Both the position numbers and the translations under genes were made by a program. A stretch of DNA of 64,000 bases, taken from positions 189,251 through 253,250 of the forward strand of contig VZTG01001554.1 of the NCBI GenBank assembly GCA_013397845.1. The letters are read 5' to 3'. This DNA is from Melanocharis versteri. Lineage: Eukaryota > Chordata > Aves > Passeriformes > Melanocharitidae. Under the pieces are notes generated by a model. It made no database searches, was not told the origin of the DNA, and saw only the letters and a program-made list of their open reading frames with translations. Of this stretch, positions 23,905 through 37,624 are shown in pieces (the first letter of the stretch is position 1; every line of letters starts with the position of its first letter).

Positions 23905-26900
23905 GGTAACAAGAGGAGCACAAATAATGAAAGCAGAGCAAGGGAAAGAAAGGAGAGGGGAAGTACAGTAAATCCTGAACTCTTCAGCTCTCCGCCAAAA
24001 TTCAGTCTTCTATAGACTGTGCATGAGACTTGCTGCTGTGCTGTGTGATGAGGGCAAAGAGAACTCACTGAGGCAAGGTGCACCTGCTAAAACTGGCACT
24101 AAGACCAAGCAGCTACTGCAAATCAGTGGTGCCCAGCACCAACAGAAAGCAAGTCTTTGTTCTTCTGGCACAAGAGGACTCCTTTACTGCGAGTACCACA
24201 TACAGATCAAACATTTATAAGCAAAAGAAAAGAAGCTAGCCAAGGGATTTGTATTAAAATAAAGATTGCAGATCACAGTGTGAAAGGAAACAAGGAACAT
24301 ACCAGTGAGTCCCATGCCCAGCCAAGCTCTCCCCAGCAGTCCTTCCTCTGAAGGAGAACTGCAGGGAGACAGCCTGAGCCAACAGTTTCTACAGCAACTG
24401 CAGAAGCACCAGTTCAATGATATTCAAACCCTGCAGTAACTGCAGAAGCATCAGTAAATGGATACTCCAGAAGGAACATTTGACAGTTTCTCCTGGACTC
24501 CCTCTGCCTCCCTGGGCAATCCATTGATCCCAATCAGCTCAGTTCAACTCTGCCCATTTCTCTGTAAATGCTTCTGAATCCTCTTTACCCTTAATATTCT
24601 TTCAGCACACTTGCTCCCCTTCAAAACTTCATGGAACAGCCACCAGAGAAACTTTTGTGGACACAGTGCTGGAAGGATGAGTGTCCTCATCCTGCAAGGG
24701 AGAGACCAATGCATCCATGTGTGGTGCTGCTGCAACTCCTCACGGAGGGTGGAATGCTGTTATGACAGTGGTACTGGGCTGCTGCTGCACCACTAAAAGC
24801 ACACTTGGAAGCATCTCAAGGGGAACCAAAACAGAGGCCAGTTACCACCCAACTGCACAGAAAGAGCAGATCCATTTGTAACGTGGCTATTTTAACACTG
24901 ATGCAGCAGCCATATTAAGGAACACAAAATATTTCACCTATGCACTTAGTAAGTTCTCACCTAAGAATTGTCATTTACTGAAGGATGTTTAGGGCAGGAC
25001 ATCTCTCATTCTCCTTTTAAGAATCTGCTGTAATAAATCACATCACCTCAACAGTCACAGCTTCATCAGTTCCATAGTGCAGTAGTTTTCCCTTAAGTCT
25101 GCAGTGTTACTTAGGATCACACTGAAACTTGGCATGAAGCTCAGGCTCCTGATCCACAGCAAAAAGTTAAACAAAATTGCTCGTTTGTTTTTAAAAGGGT
25201 CAGGAGGTTTCCAGTTTCAGGCTCCTCAATGTTCGGGGTGGAAGGGAACAGTATCTATAGTCACAACTCAGGGACATCCAGTATTCAACCCCTCTGCAAA
25301 GATGGGGTTTGATCAGAGACCTGTCAAAGATGCACTTTGTAAACTGCTCTCTTTTATTAGTTTATTACATACGGCCACATCCACAAAACCAGGTTTTTGG
25401 TCAAGAGATCACTACTTATATATTACTGACTCCCAGCCATCTGTTTTAAAAAATATCCTTTATCTCCTGGGCTAACAAAAGGAAAGAATTCCCCCGAAAG
25501 ATAAAGCAGACCATATGAAAATATTCAGTGTAAAAGACAATCTCATTCCCACACTAATGGTAGTAGAAAAGAAGCATAAAGGCAAAAATATTTTGTTTTT
25601 ATCTTCATGCCTTTTACCATGATTGATCCAGATAGCACCATCACTATTGTGACTGTGACAGTTGTTATTTCTAAAATATGAAGTACTAAGAAATCTGAAG
25701 TGGAAAAACATCTTATAAGTTGCTAAAGTATAAGCATGCAAAGACGACTTCTGGATCAAATACATTCCTTAGCACGCTGGTTTTGAAGGAATAAAGACTA
25801 CAGTTCCAGACAATCATCTTTTAACACAAATTAAAATTTAAAAAGTTATTTATTTAGCAACTATGAACAGTGTCAGGTGCCACAAAATTTGCTAAGACTG
25901 AAAATTCAACCAAAATTTTTAAATTGTTGAAAACCCCCCAGTTACAGGAGGTTCTTATGTGCCTCCAAGGTGGGAGTCATGATTCTTTTCTCTTACACAA
26001 ATTTAGACAACTGTGTTCTCTCTTCAGCCTTCTGGCCATCTGTAGAGATGAGGAGGTGTGTACAGATGTGGGCTCAGAGCAGAACAAGCTACTTCTCTGA
26101 GCTCATATTTTTGGCAGTCACCAATTTCACCCTCACCCACCAGAAGCAAAGAAGTTATCAGTTTTGTCTCCCCGCCCTTTTCCCAGTACTTTCCTTTCTT
26201 CCTGGCTTTTCTAGAACACTTGTCACCATATTTACCAGAGTACATTTATTACTGGTTTTAAAATAACAGTTTTTGTGAGACAGGAAAACATTTCAGATCT
26301 TTATAGGGGGAACTTCAGACACGAAGAAATGAAATTGTGTGGTAATTCAGCAGCAGAACCTGAAAAGGGGCCAAATGCTGCCCTAATCAATACTTTCATG
26401 TTAATTACCAGACATTCTTCCCTGGAACACAGTGTTGCTCAGTGCCTGCTGTTGAAGACTTTTACCCGTTTCCAGTTTTGGGAGGTGTGCTCCCAGTTCT
26501 CCTATGTCCCATCCCCACTCACCACACACTGCAGTTCAGCCCCGGTGATGCTCTTCAAGGTCACCCAAATGGCAGCTGAGCACTTTAAAGGAACAGATTA
26601 AGTCTCTGCATGATTGAAGACTTGGACAGCATGACTGGGTAACCAAAGAAGCCCTAATCTATTTGCCAAGTCCAATTACCTAGCCATCGAATCAAGAGAT
26701 CATGAAGCATTAGGACACGGAATAACTGCCCACCAAACAGTTTTAGCTCTCTGAAAAGATGACAGTCACTAAGAGCCTATGACATGGAAAAGGCATCCTT
26801 CAAAGCAGAGGTGGGGAGAAATCAGTTCTTGGGACATTTATGTTTTCTCCTTATCTTCTGTTGAGCTGTACCAGCTATCAGAGTAAAGGGGAAGAGATTG

Positions 26901-29900
26901 GGATTGGAAGAGCAGTAGAAATCCAAATGTTCTGAGTCTCTGTATCTGTTTTCTTGAAATCCCATCAAGTATCCTACCTGGAGATCCATGTTCTCTACTT
27001 GTTCCATCGTAGCACAGCCCTCAGCTTTCCAGTGGCTGTGCTCCAGTACCTCGCTCCCTGGAGTCACAGGCTGTACACCCATAGCTCCCCCTTCTATTCC
27101 AGAGTCTTTTCCATTAAAGCAAATACCCCCAGATTGTCACATTAGACATACAGCAATCAGGTAGAGCAGAGAAGGAAAAGCAGAAAAGCACCAGGAGGGT
27201 CACAGAGCAAACTCAGCCCCCACACCTGGAGAAAAAGAACAAGTTTCCATACGCAAAGAGCTGCCCCTTTCAGCACAGCTGTATCAAAAACAGGAATAAA
27301 TTACTGATCTGTCTCCTTGTCTTCTCACTGGAAAGTGGTTGTCTTCACCCAGCCCCAGCATCAGTCACACCTGTCAGAACATCACAGCTGCCTCAGCTGG
27401 GAAAACCAGCCACGCAGGTTGGGCCACTGCCACCACTCCCACCATGGCCAGGGAATGAACACCACATCAATAGCTGTTATGTGCATTCAGCTTCAAAACT
27501 GATTAAACCTCAACACCTGTTAGTCAGCACTTCCACATTCACTGAAGTTATTTGTTTTATGGTTAACAAAAACATCCGCAGCCCAGTCCCATGGACCTTT
27601 CCCACACAAGGTGCCACCACTGGACTCTTGATGATCATGCTCCTACTCTATCAGAAACACAGCACCAGCTGACTGCCATGGGGCAGCTAACCCAAATGCT
27701 TTTTATTTTCTTTTTTAATACAAGTTGTAATTTGTTTGTTGCATGGATCTATTCATACTGTACTGACTGGAGGCCTTTACCCAGTCTCCAGGTGATGTGT
27801 CTGGTCCAACTGCTCAGTGTCTTGCTAAGCAGGCAGTAAAAATACCTTATAAATCAAACACCTTTATTCAGGTATATACCAGCTGGCAATTTTAAAACAT
27901 CACCTATTTCAACAATGGCAACTAAATTCAGTGGAGTGCAGCATGCCAGTTTGTTTCCTGACTGAATTTTGATCAGTCTCTTTAGCGAGCGAGATACCAC
28001 ATTTATGACTTCATGTTAGTTCACGTTATGAAGAAAGAGACCATGTTTATGGAGAGGGTTAAACTGGGAACCATGCTTTGGCTGCTATGCTGTAACAAAA
28101 AAACAAAGCCCTGCAATAAGTGAAGAAAATTTTTATGCCTCCTTCAAGATCAACCATGACTTACCACAGTCCTGTTATGGGACCCATCCCCTTTAAAATA
28201 CAGACTAAAGAAGATGAAGACTAATTTCACAATGTCAGTGGAACTATGGTAAACCGTATTTTGGCAAAATCTTGCTGGAAAGAATCAGGTGCTGTGTGCC
28301 CCAAAAGCCCCTGCCCAGAGCCTCAGGCCTCCTCAGCCTCTCGAGGGAGTGTTTTGTCAAAGCTCATTTCTGGAAGCACAGACTGGCTGCACAGAGGTTG
28401 TGAGGCTGAGCTTCCCACACACCTGTGGGTTGTGCCGGCCCTTCCACAAGGCAGATCCTTGCCAGATGAGAACTGGGATTAGGGAACATTTGGTTTAGGG
28501 TCATTATCAACTCAGTCCAATAGCTCTGGAGGAACATTTCCCCGTGGAACACCATCTCTGTGTCTCAGGGAACACTAAAGACTCTTGAGGGCCCAACACT
28601 TAAGACGCTGTGCCAACACTCCAATCTGCTGTGTTGCAAGTCAAACAAGAAGTGTGTTCAGTCAAAGTGTCTTCCCTCCCAAGAATCACAGGAAAAAGAG
28701 AAAAGTACAAGGCCCTAAACTCAGCCTGTCTTTTTCTGCTACTACTGGGGGGCAATTTCTATGGGGCAACACCAGTTTCTCACCATTGAGTTCATTTACT
28801 GCCATGCCAAATGCCAAGTTCTGCTTTAAAATCTAAATGAATTCTGCTTCATAAGATTTCTTCAAGTTTTGTGACATCTCACAGCTACCCACGAGTAAGA
28901 CTGTTCTTCCCAAGCAGATACTCAAACATTAAATTTTTCAATAAAGACAATTTAAACTAAATGCACAAAAAGAACAAGAAGCAGCAAAACTTAATTTACT
29001 GGCATAGCCATACACACCCCAATTTTATTTTCTTTTTAAACATACAATTAAGGGTAATTTAATTCCCCTGTGTAGGCATTACATGAAAGAGAAACGTTAT
29101 TGTAAGAAGAGCTCATTACTGTTGGTACACAAACCTTACGACAGATAAATTAGACCTTAGGAAAACAGCATATAATTTACATTTTGTTATGTCAATCACC
29201 AGGAGCATCTTAGGGCTCTTAAATAGCACACCAAACCACAACATAAGGGAACTAATGTAAATCAACACATGTGGCAGGATCACTTAAGTTTCCACAATCC
29301 AAAGATCCCTAAAATGGATTTCATAAGATTTTTCCTCTTCAACATCCACTTATACCTTCAAGTTACCAGCACAATATTTTACTACAGAAGAGTTATAAAG
29401 TTTTGCATAGTTATAGAAAAATAACTACATAAGACCACAAGGGCATGGGGTTTACTGATTAATCCCTGGTCTTTATGACTGAAGAAGCCAATGGGCAGAT
29501 GTGCAGGTGGCCCAGAGAAACAGCGGCCTGGCTCAGCTGCACGGAAAATCCAGCCGTGGCTTAGTCCCAGAGTTCTTGGGTTCAGCAGCCCAGGGCCATG
29601 CTTTACATACCCTTCACAAACAGCAGAACAAATGACATACCCTGAATTTGTTCTGGGGCTTCTCCTATAGCCAGCACCTCGTCCACATTCCGACACCGCA
29701 CAGGAAATTAGCGGAAAGGTCGGGATGTGCACTGCACAGCAGAACCAGGAGCACAAGGCAACAGACCAATGTGGGGTGGGCTCCAAGAATACTGTCCCTT
29801 CCCATTCCATGATGGCCAGAAACATAAGGTAATTTAGCTGCTAAATAAACTCTAAAAATCCAAAGCACGAGATGTTTACTCGCTTGTATCATTCATAAGA

Positions 29901-32900
29901 ATTCCTCTGCAGGTTTTTTGTTAAGGGACATGAATTGAGGTTTTCAAAGAAGTTAAATAGGAACACTGTCCCTCTGTGAGCTGACACAGACACGAACTGT
30001 GACACTGTTTTCTGTCATCAATGCTCAGTGAAAAACTTGCACATAAGAAGGAAAAACTACACAAGTGCAGCTTTACCAAGGCTGCCCTCTGGAAAAAATA
30101 CTGTCTTTGGCCTTGTAGCTTGTATCAATTATTGCTTTTAACAAAAGATACCAGCAGTGGCTTTCAGGTAAGGCTTCTCCTTCCTTAAACATCAAGTACA
30201 AAGTTTCTGTTTGTCAAATCATGCTGCAAGCACAACAAATGTAGTCAAACTATGGTTTCCACAGAAGGGTTTGAGACATGCATTCTTCTGCTCTTTAAAT
30301 CTCTAAAGAGTTCTTTCATATTGCTTTAAACAGGAATTTTCCTTTTGATTTCCTCACTGCAGCATATTCAGCAGCAAAGCAATCTTCACTTGCCAACACT
30401 GCTGGGCTACAGCAAATCCAGGACACGGCACCAGCCAAGTGCTCCTCATGTGGCTGCTGTCAGAAAAGCCCTCGCTCTCCCCAGCCCAATACAAAGTAAG
30501 AAACAGACCCTGAAGTGCTGAAGTCTGCTGTTGGCATGGTGAGAGACACCATAAACCTGAACTCACCAAGAGCTGGAGGTGAGCCCAGGGAGATGCAGAC
30601 TGACCCTCTGCATCCTCACCACCCCAGCATCTCCCTCAGCGGCCAAAACATCCCAGCACCTCCCTCCCACCTGCCCCGAGCACTCCCCTCACCCAGCCCA
30701 GTCTGTAAAATACACAAACTGCCACTGTTCTACTGTTTCCACATTGATACTTCGACACATTGGCCCCTTCTAGGTGTATGTACCTCACCCCGGCCCAGGA
30801 CAGAGTTCCATGTTTTAACCAACATTTCACCAAGCATGTTCACGGTGGCTTTTCACACATTCAGAAGCTTGTTACCCAGCCAGAGGCTTTCCCTCTCCCC
30901 CTTTCCAGCCATGGATATGCTCTTCAAAGAGCTCTGTTACATGCCAAGCTACAAAGCAACGTGGAAAAACTGCAGGTTTTATGATTCTACAGTGAGGTTT
31001 TTCACAACATGAAGCAGCTTCTTAGATTACTTTTTTTTTTACATTTTTTTTATTTCCAAACAAGATTTCACAGTTCAAGAAAAAAACTCTCAGTCCACCC
31101 ACAGGTTTTTGAGGAACATTAACAGAGGGGCTTCAAAAGAAGAGAGCTCTGTGACCTTCAGCATTGCATTCTGAATGAACACCCATGGAAAAACTACGTA
31201 CAAGTCGGAAACAAGGGTCACCAAAACCCATGTATCCACCAGAGTTTAAACTACTTCTCCCATGCTTAGGTCTGGCATGGCTTGCCTTATGCCATCTTCT
31301 GTTGTACCTTTCCAACTGCTCACTGTCTTCTTGTTTACTTCTGAACCTTTGGTTTGAAATCAGCTGTGTCTGAAACTCCTTCTAGGACAAACCGCAAAGC
31401 TGGGTTTGGTCACTTCCTCAGCAACACTGACACCAGTTACCCCTGGGGCTCCCCCAGCCCCCAGCACACAAGAATTTCTACCTGGAATCTTTCTCCTGTT
31501 CCCCAAGAAATCAAATCCTAGATTTCCACCTCGTATTTAGCCTGTCAACCATATAGAGCAAGAACTGGTGCTTTATCAGCACCTTCTTCGTGCAGAGATG
31601 AAAAATACTGCCAACAGCTCAGCCGAAACGAGTCTGGATGAACCGCCCGTGCAAATAAAGCCTCTTTATAAAACCAGAACTAACCAAACCAGCAAGACTA
31701 AAGATTCTCTTTGAACTACAAATGCCAAAGCAGCACCAGACCGGCACCATCAACGATGAGATTCTGAGGAACAGAGAACTGAAAACTTTAAACCCTCACT
31801 ATTAACAATCCTACCCACTCTTCTCCACATCTCTCCCTGCACTCTACACAACATGAAGTAAAGGGAAATGGTTGGAAAGCTCCAGACAGAAGAAAATTAT
31901 ACATGGCAAGAACTTCCAGAGACAAGTCTAACATCCTAAAAATGACCAGGAATTTAGTAGAAGCTACAGCCAGCTGCAGTCTGCTGACAGAGATTTCTCC
32001 TTCCTCTCTACACTGGCAGGAAATAACTACAACCCAGCTTGTACACCTTCCATGGAAGAGGTGGGCTGGTTAAATTCTTGGAAAACGCTTTTGCTCTTCA
32101 GAGACTGAACAACGACCTTGAGCAAACACAGGAATACAGCAATGCAACCTCTCCAGAGACACTGCCAGGCCTTCCTCTCTTCCCATTCCAAAAGTTTTGT
32201 TTTAAGGCCTCCCCTCCAAGTAGACAGCACTGCTCCATACTCCTTCCTTCCTTCCTCTCTGCCACCACTGCTGCTTCCTTTGGGTCTCAAAAATGGTTAG
32301 CATGCCTTTAAAAATCAAAGAAAACTAGACCAAGTTCGCAAACAGTCCTTTCTTCTCCATTCTTTCTAAAGATGTTGAAGTATTCTGCATGAATGGAGGA
32401 AATTATTTTAATTTTCTGTCTTTACCCTAGAAGGCCAGGCTTCAAATGTTTGCTAGAACACACAACTATTTTAAGTTAAATAGCCCAGCTATTTTAATTA
32501 ACTTACAGTTTCATAAACATTTTTTGGAACTGGAGATCCAAAATATGTGATATTCCTGACAATAATCCCCACTTAAGTCTTTCTTTGCTTTAACCACACT
32601 TAGCATTTCTGAGTTGTCACGACAAAGTACAATAAAACTTTTAAAAACTGTTAACAAACTACAGGACACAGATACAGAAAAAAATTAATTCCAGTGTAAC
32701 TAGGACCCCCTATGTTACAAATTTTCTCTTCTGCCATACCCTGTGCAGGAGCTGCTTGGAATGCTCACTCTCTTCTTTCTGTAAATCACAAGGCACCATT
32801 TTCAGAGCCATGTAAATAAATAATAAGACATTTAGCCAGATAATGCATATTTCTACTTTGACTCAAAACTCAAGTTTTGCTCTACTCAGTGGCGGGCATG

Positions 32901-33049
32901 TGACTCCCTGGTTATCCCTTTCACGCTCTCACTTCCAGAAGGAATAGTGGGTCAATGATTACAAAATCCAATGCAAAGCAAATACAGAATGAAAGAGGAA
33001 AAAAAAAACCCAAACAAACCATGGACTGACCATAACACTGATGAGTGTG

Positions 33050-33985
33050 CTCAGAGCCAGGAGCCTGCCCGGGGCGCGGAGGGCGCCGCACCGCCCGCGC
33101 CGGAGCGAACTTCGGGCCGAGCCCNNNNNNNNNNNNNNNNNNNNNNNNNNNNNNNNNNNNNNNNNNNNNNNNNNNNNNNNNNNNNNNNNNNNNNNNNNNN
33201 NNNNNNNNNNNNNNNNNNNNNNNNNNNNNNNNNNNNNNNNNNNNNNNNNNNNNNNNNNNNNNNNNNNNNNNNNNNNNNNNNNNNNNNNNNNNNNNNNNNN
33301 NNNNNNNNNNNNNNNNNNNNNNNNNNNNNNNNNNNNNNNNNNNNNNNNNNNNNNNNNNNNNNNNNNNNNNNNNNNNNNNNNNNNNNNNNNNNNNNNNNNN
33401 NNNNNNNNNNNNNNNNNNNNNNNNNNNNNNNNNNNNNNNNNNNNNNNNNNNNNNNNNNNNNNNNNNNNNNNNNNNNNNNNNNNNNNNNNNNNNNNNNNNN
33501 NNNNNNNNNNNNNNNNNNNNNNNNNNNNNNNNNNNNNNNNNNNNNNNNNNNNNNNNNNNNNNNNNNNNNNNNNNNNNNNNNNNNNNNNNNNNNNNNNNNN
33601 NNNNNNNNNNNNNNNNNNNNNNNNNNNNNNNNNNNNNNNNNNNNNNNNNNNNNNNNNNNNNNNNNNNNNNNNNNNNNNNNNNNNNNNNNNNNNNNNNNNN
33701 NNNNNNNNNNNNNNNNNNNNNNNNNNNNNNNNNNNNNNNNNNNNNNNNNNNNNNNNNNNNNNNNNNNNNNNNNNNNNNNNNNNNNNNNNNNNNNNNNNNN
33801 NNNNNNNNNNNNNNNNNNNNNNNNNNNNNNNNNNNNNNNNNNNNNNNNNNNNNNNNNNNNNNNNNNNNNNNNNNNNNNNNNNNNNNNNNNNNNNNGGGCG
33901 GGCCCGGGGGCAGGGCTGAGGGGAGGGGACCGGGGCGGGGGTGCGGCTGGGCCTCGGCCCCTCACGCAGCGCGCGGCCCTGGGGG
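33050..33985 (-). promoter_or_regulatory. STRBP: CpG-island promoter of STRBP (mostly masked by a gap)
   Basis: Both flanks of the N run are extremely GC- and CpG-rich. The left edge, 33056-33124, has GGGGCGCGG and CCGCCCGCGCCGG. The right edge, 33896-33980, has GC boxes such as GGGCGG at 33896 and GGGGCGGGG near 33932. Composition returns to ordinary AT-rich sequence within about 60 bases on both sides. The position, upstream of the minus-strand STRBP exons, makes it the likely STRBP promoter and first untranslated exon. It could also drive a divergent plus-strand noncoding transcript. Confidence 0.75.
33125..33895. other. Assembly gap (771 N)
   Basis: A run of 771 undetermined bases sits inside the CpG island. 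Open frames that span it are artefacts of translating N as X. The exact length may be an estimate. Confidence 0.99.
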
Positions 33986-36900
33986 GTTTAATACCCTGCT
34001 GCCAAATCCAAAGCAGTGCAAAAAGAGCAGGTTCCTAAACTGAGTCGAGGAATAGGGCTTCCATATGAGCGGTTGAGCTCCTTGGGGAATTCTCAGTGGC
34101 TGAAGACAAATCAAGGCACCTTCATGGTGTGTTTGGGCAGGTTGGGCTGCACAAGGAGTGTGGTGGTCAATGGTTTCCATCTTTCTCTTCTAGAGATCAA
34201 GAAAAATGGGTTTAAGTTAGTTTTCAGCTCCCAGCAATAATTCTTCCCAATCCCAGACAGGTGGCTGTTCTAGAGCAGATGGGCACTGCAGTGGAGGTGG
34301 AGAGAGCTCCCAGAGGTGATGTTCATCGCACTCCAGAGCAGCCCTGACGAGCAGAACCTTTAGGTATGAGGAGAGAGAGTTGAGTGTGATGGATTTTCTT
34401 TCTTCTTTGTACGTGCGTTACATAGAACAGTTATAGAACTTTGTAATCCTTCAGCATTCGAATGGCCAGTATAGTCACTTGAATGCTTAAAAATTTCTGC
34501 CAGATTTTCTAGGTTAAGTGCCTTTTCAAACCCAGCTTTCAGGATACAAAAGTGCATGGCAGTCATATTCGATATCACTTTTGATACTTTTCAAAACTGA
34601 TTTTATACAGGGTGTGAAGATGAAAGACTGGGGAGCTCTATTCCAAAATAATCAGTACACAGCGTGCTGTGCTGAAGCAGCCCCTGAGGGAACTTTGGCC
34701 AAAGGCTTGTAGGATCAGGAGATTTGTGGTGCTGAAGTGAAACAGTGACTTTCATTCAAAAGAGTGATTTCAGCATTAGAGTGGAAGTAGAAAGCACGTG
34801 TCCATTAATAACTTTATATGCAGGGAGAGGTCCACCTTATTCCAATTAGACTTACATTTTGTGTACTCCTTTGCAAGCCCGTGGCTGAAGTGTCACCCTG
34901 GTTCTGAACAGTCAGACATTGCTCTGCCTTTGTAACAGACTTTTATCTTGTCATGTTTGAGGATTGAAAGGAGAAACAAATATGAGGAATCTCAGTTACT
35001 GCTTTCATGTCTTGAAACGAGAGATTTCAAAGCAATGAATGAATTTAGCCAAATCTCCTGTGTGACCTTAAAATATTAGTGTGGACCTTGAAAAGAGGCA
35101 GAAGATAATAGCTGGAAATCAAGGACTGGTCCAAGGACTTAACGTGAGAACAGTTTTATTTGAGATTGATTGCATCAAATAGAGACACAGCACAAATACA
35201 GCCTGGAGAAAGGCTGCTGGGGGGGGATGGTGGGATGGGGAAAGGGCAGCTGTGAAATGAGTGGCTGTGCAGTGCAGCTGGAAATGTAGTGAGGAGGGAA
35301 AAATGTGCAAGAGATGGCACCTCAGGTAGTGAAGTTATTGCAAAGGTAGAATAAAGAGGTTTTCAGCTGTGGTCTGAGTGAAATCTTGAATTTTTCTGTT
35401 GAGTTCTCCCTTGGGCTAATGATTCACCAAGGGCAAAAACACAGAGGAAAGGGGATTGATGGATTAATTTAGAATACAGGGGATTGGAAGAGCTTTGGCA
35501 CTGCAGTACAAGGATATACATTTAACAAGGAAAAGAACATCTGAGGCTTGGAAAAAAAGTTAACATCTGTCTTTAGGCTTCATGGAATAAAAAAGGAAGA
35601 AAATTGAATTTATAGCTCTAAGTGTAGTCAATAAAAGAGGGGAATTGAATTGTGCCAAAAGCAACATGGAATTAAGAGCTACTGTGGTGAAAGTTGAAGT
35701 AATTAACAATAACTGTGCCCCTTCTTGGGACAAAATACTGGCATAGACAGAATTATTCTTTAAAATATGTAACCACAATGGAAATAATGTGTCATGTGTG
35801 CTTCAGTGTTACCTGCATCCCTCAGACAAACCAGAGGCCCTCTCCAAGGAGTTGCTGGTAGGTGCCAGTTGGAGGCAGGAGGGAGGCAGCGCTGGCCTGG
35901 GCACGGGGCAGCCCCACAGGATGGACACTGGGGGATGCAGTGTCCACCCCAAATGCTGCACCGAGCACTAAGTGTCTGTTAGCTCCTGAAGTGAGCAAGG
36001 ATGAAATGCAGCCTGTCAAATTTCAAGTGTTTGGTATTGTTTACAGACAAATGGGAATGCTCGTGTAGCACCCGAGGGAGGAGGGGGTTTTTCTTGTTAT
36101 AACTCAGAAATCTCTGTTTGAGAGTTACCATTGTCCAGTGACCCAGTTCCTTATGGGTTTCAAATTCTGCCTTTAGACATATCCTGAAGTTAATGGGATT
36201 TGTGCACAGATAGCTGAGGAAAGACTTTGAATCGCACAAAAATAACTTTATGTCCATGTCTTTTAAAAATCTTTGTAGAAAAAGCTGTCTTTACATGGGA
36301 AATTAGTCTCATAAGATTGGTATAGCAAAGAGTTTTATTTTGAAAAATCCTTACAAGATCTGTATTAATTTTTATTTTAAAGTGTATCTCAGGCATAGAA
36401 GGGAGAGAATTAAGTGGGTAAGTATGCAGTGTAGAGGATACTTAAACTGAGAATTTGTGCTGCAAAGCGAAAGCTTATATGATTTATGCTGGCAGTCATT
36501 TGTGTACCTAACTCTTTACTAAGTTTTACACAGTGCTTGCTAATATCTGTTGCAACACTGAATGATTCTCTGACTGAGCTAGAGCAAAGGAGATAAAATA
36601 GTACTGGAGGAAAATTAGACACCAAGAGAGGAAGAATCACACCACGAAATGTTGCACAGAGCTCCTCAAGTCCCAGAGCAGGCTCTGCAGGGTAACATTT
36701 CAGAGATCTTTTAAGCAAGAGGGATGAGGATCAGCTTGAAAAGCAAGCAAAACTGGAACTAAGGAAATGGGAAATACTTTCAGGTTATGACTAATGCAAT
36801 TATTAGAGCGGCTATTGCAGGCACTGTGGTGGATTTAGCTTCAAATAAGAACAGAAGTTATGCCATGTGTGATTGATTCCAGGTTGGGTTACAATTTAGA

Positions 36901-37607
36901 AGTGCAATTAGTGAGTCATCTGTTACTTTATATCAATTATTAAAAACAACAAAGGTCTAGGTTAAAAAAAAGAGGGCATGTCTCAATATGTGCTGCTCTA
37001 CTTGTTAATTTTCTGATTTCACTTTCCTTTTGAGGTGTCTCAGCTTTGCAGAGTCGTGGTACAGAGTGTTCCTTAAACCAGCACGTGAATTGTTCTCGAG
37101 CGAAGGAGCCCTCACCTGCCAGCTTCTGTGGTGTGGCCCTGTCACACCATCCCACACGTACCTGCTTTGGCCAGAGCCAGCCCGAGGGCAGTGGCTGTGG
37201 TGACCTGCAGGCCAGCAGCTTCCTGAACCATTTGTAAACACGAGTGCTTTAATCTTATTTTTATAGGTGCTGTTCAGGACAGAGTGCAGCGCAGCTCGGC
37301 ATTCCTGACAGCTCAGTTGTTGTGTAGACTGTGCTGCCCTCAGTGCTCTGGTTGTGTTCTCACCCCATCTGGCAACTGCTGAATGTGTAAAACTTTTCTT
37401 CTGGTGGCCATGACAGAACTCACAGCAGTAAACATAGCTTTGAGGGACAGTACCAGGCTCCACGGGAGAATTGATCTGACCCAACAGAGCATTCCTCGTG
37501 AAACAAGAAGGCCTGGAAGCAAATGATATTACCAACCTTCAGTGGGCATTTAATTACAGTTTCTAATTAAGGTGATGTCCTAAGTGGTCATGTGAACTCT
37601 CCTGATC

Positions 37608-37624
37608 TGTAACATGGTGTTACA
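37608..37624. promoter_or_regulatory. Perfect palindrome with 3-bp spacer (IR3-type)
   Basis: TGTAACA TGG TGTTACA is a perfect inverted repeat separated by three bases. Steroid-receptor sites share the ACAnnnTGT core, but the outer bases differ from the AGAACAnnnTGTTCT consensus, so binding is only a possibility. Confidence 0.25.

Larger units (their letters stand above)
11594..33040 (-). other. STRBP first-type intron in the 5'UTR (about 21 kb)
   Basis: This region lies between the CpG-island promoter and the start-codon exon. I find no segment resembling a known protein or RNA. It holds a CR1-like fragment (23856-23904), a tandem repeat (20548-20591), a paired perfect palindrome (16744-16775), short CA and CCTT runs (about 12468-12479 and 32241-32257) and poly-A/T runs. 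The longest open stretch, 17952-18530 plus, begins at a TTG codon and looks like chance. An additional untranslated STRBP exon could be hidden here, since such exons cannot be recognised without transcripts. Confidence 0.75.
1..33993 (-). other. STRBP: STRBP gene span (5' part; 3' part lies left of the window)
   Basis: Five exons on the minus strand join in frame to give the first 208 residues of a STRBP orthologue (human protein about 670 residues, from memory). The peptide matches STRBP rather than its paralogue ILF3. For example it reads [20 protein letters not shown], where ILF3 has AKHSSVYPTQEE. STRBP is a DZF plus double-stranded-RNA-binding protein, known from spermatids and also expressed more widely. 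The two dsRBDs and the RG-rich tail must be coded left of position 1. Introns in transcript order are at least 21 kb (11594 to about 33 kb), then 9252-11417, 8290-9033, 6396-8123 and 959-6250, and one running off the left edge. The outer limit near 33,993 is inferred from the CpG island and a TATA-like motif. The true first exon is probably in the assembly gap. Confidence 0.93.

Noticed and set aside
30965..31000. TTATGATTCTACAG, considered as a CR1 tail
   Set aside because: No adjoining conserved CR1 3' sequence, and the match is too short to support an element.
32971..34043. Apparent 290-355-codon frames across the gap
   Set aside because: They are produced by translating 771 N as X. Only the short flanks are real sequence.
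37005..37535. 176-codon open frame on the minus strand in the intergenic region
   Set aside because: It begins at a TTG codon, has no recognised similarity and overlaps unrelated frames on the other strand.
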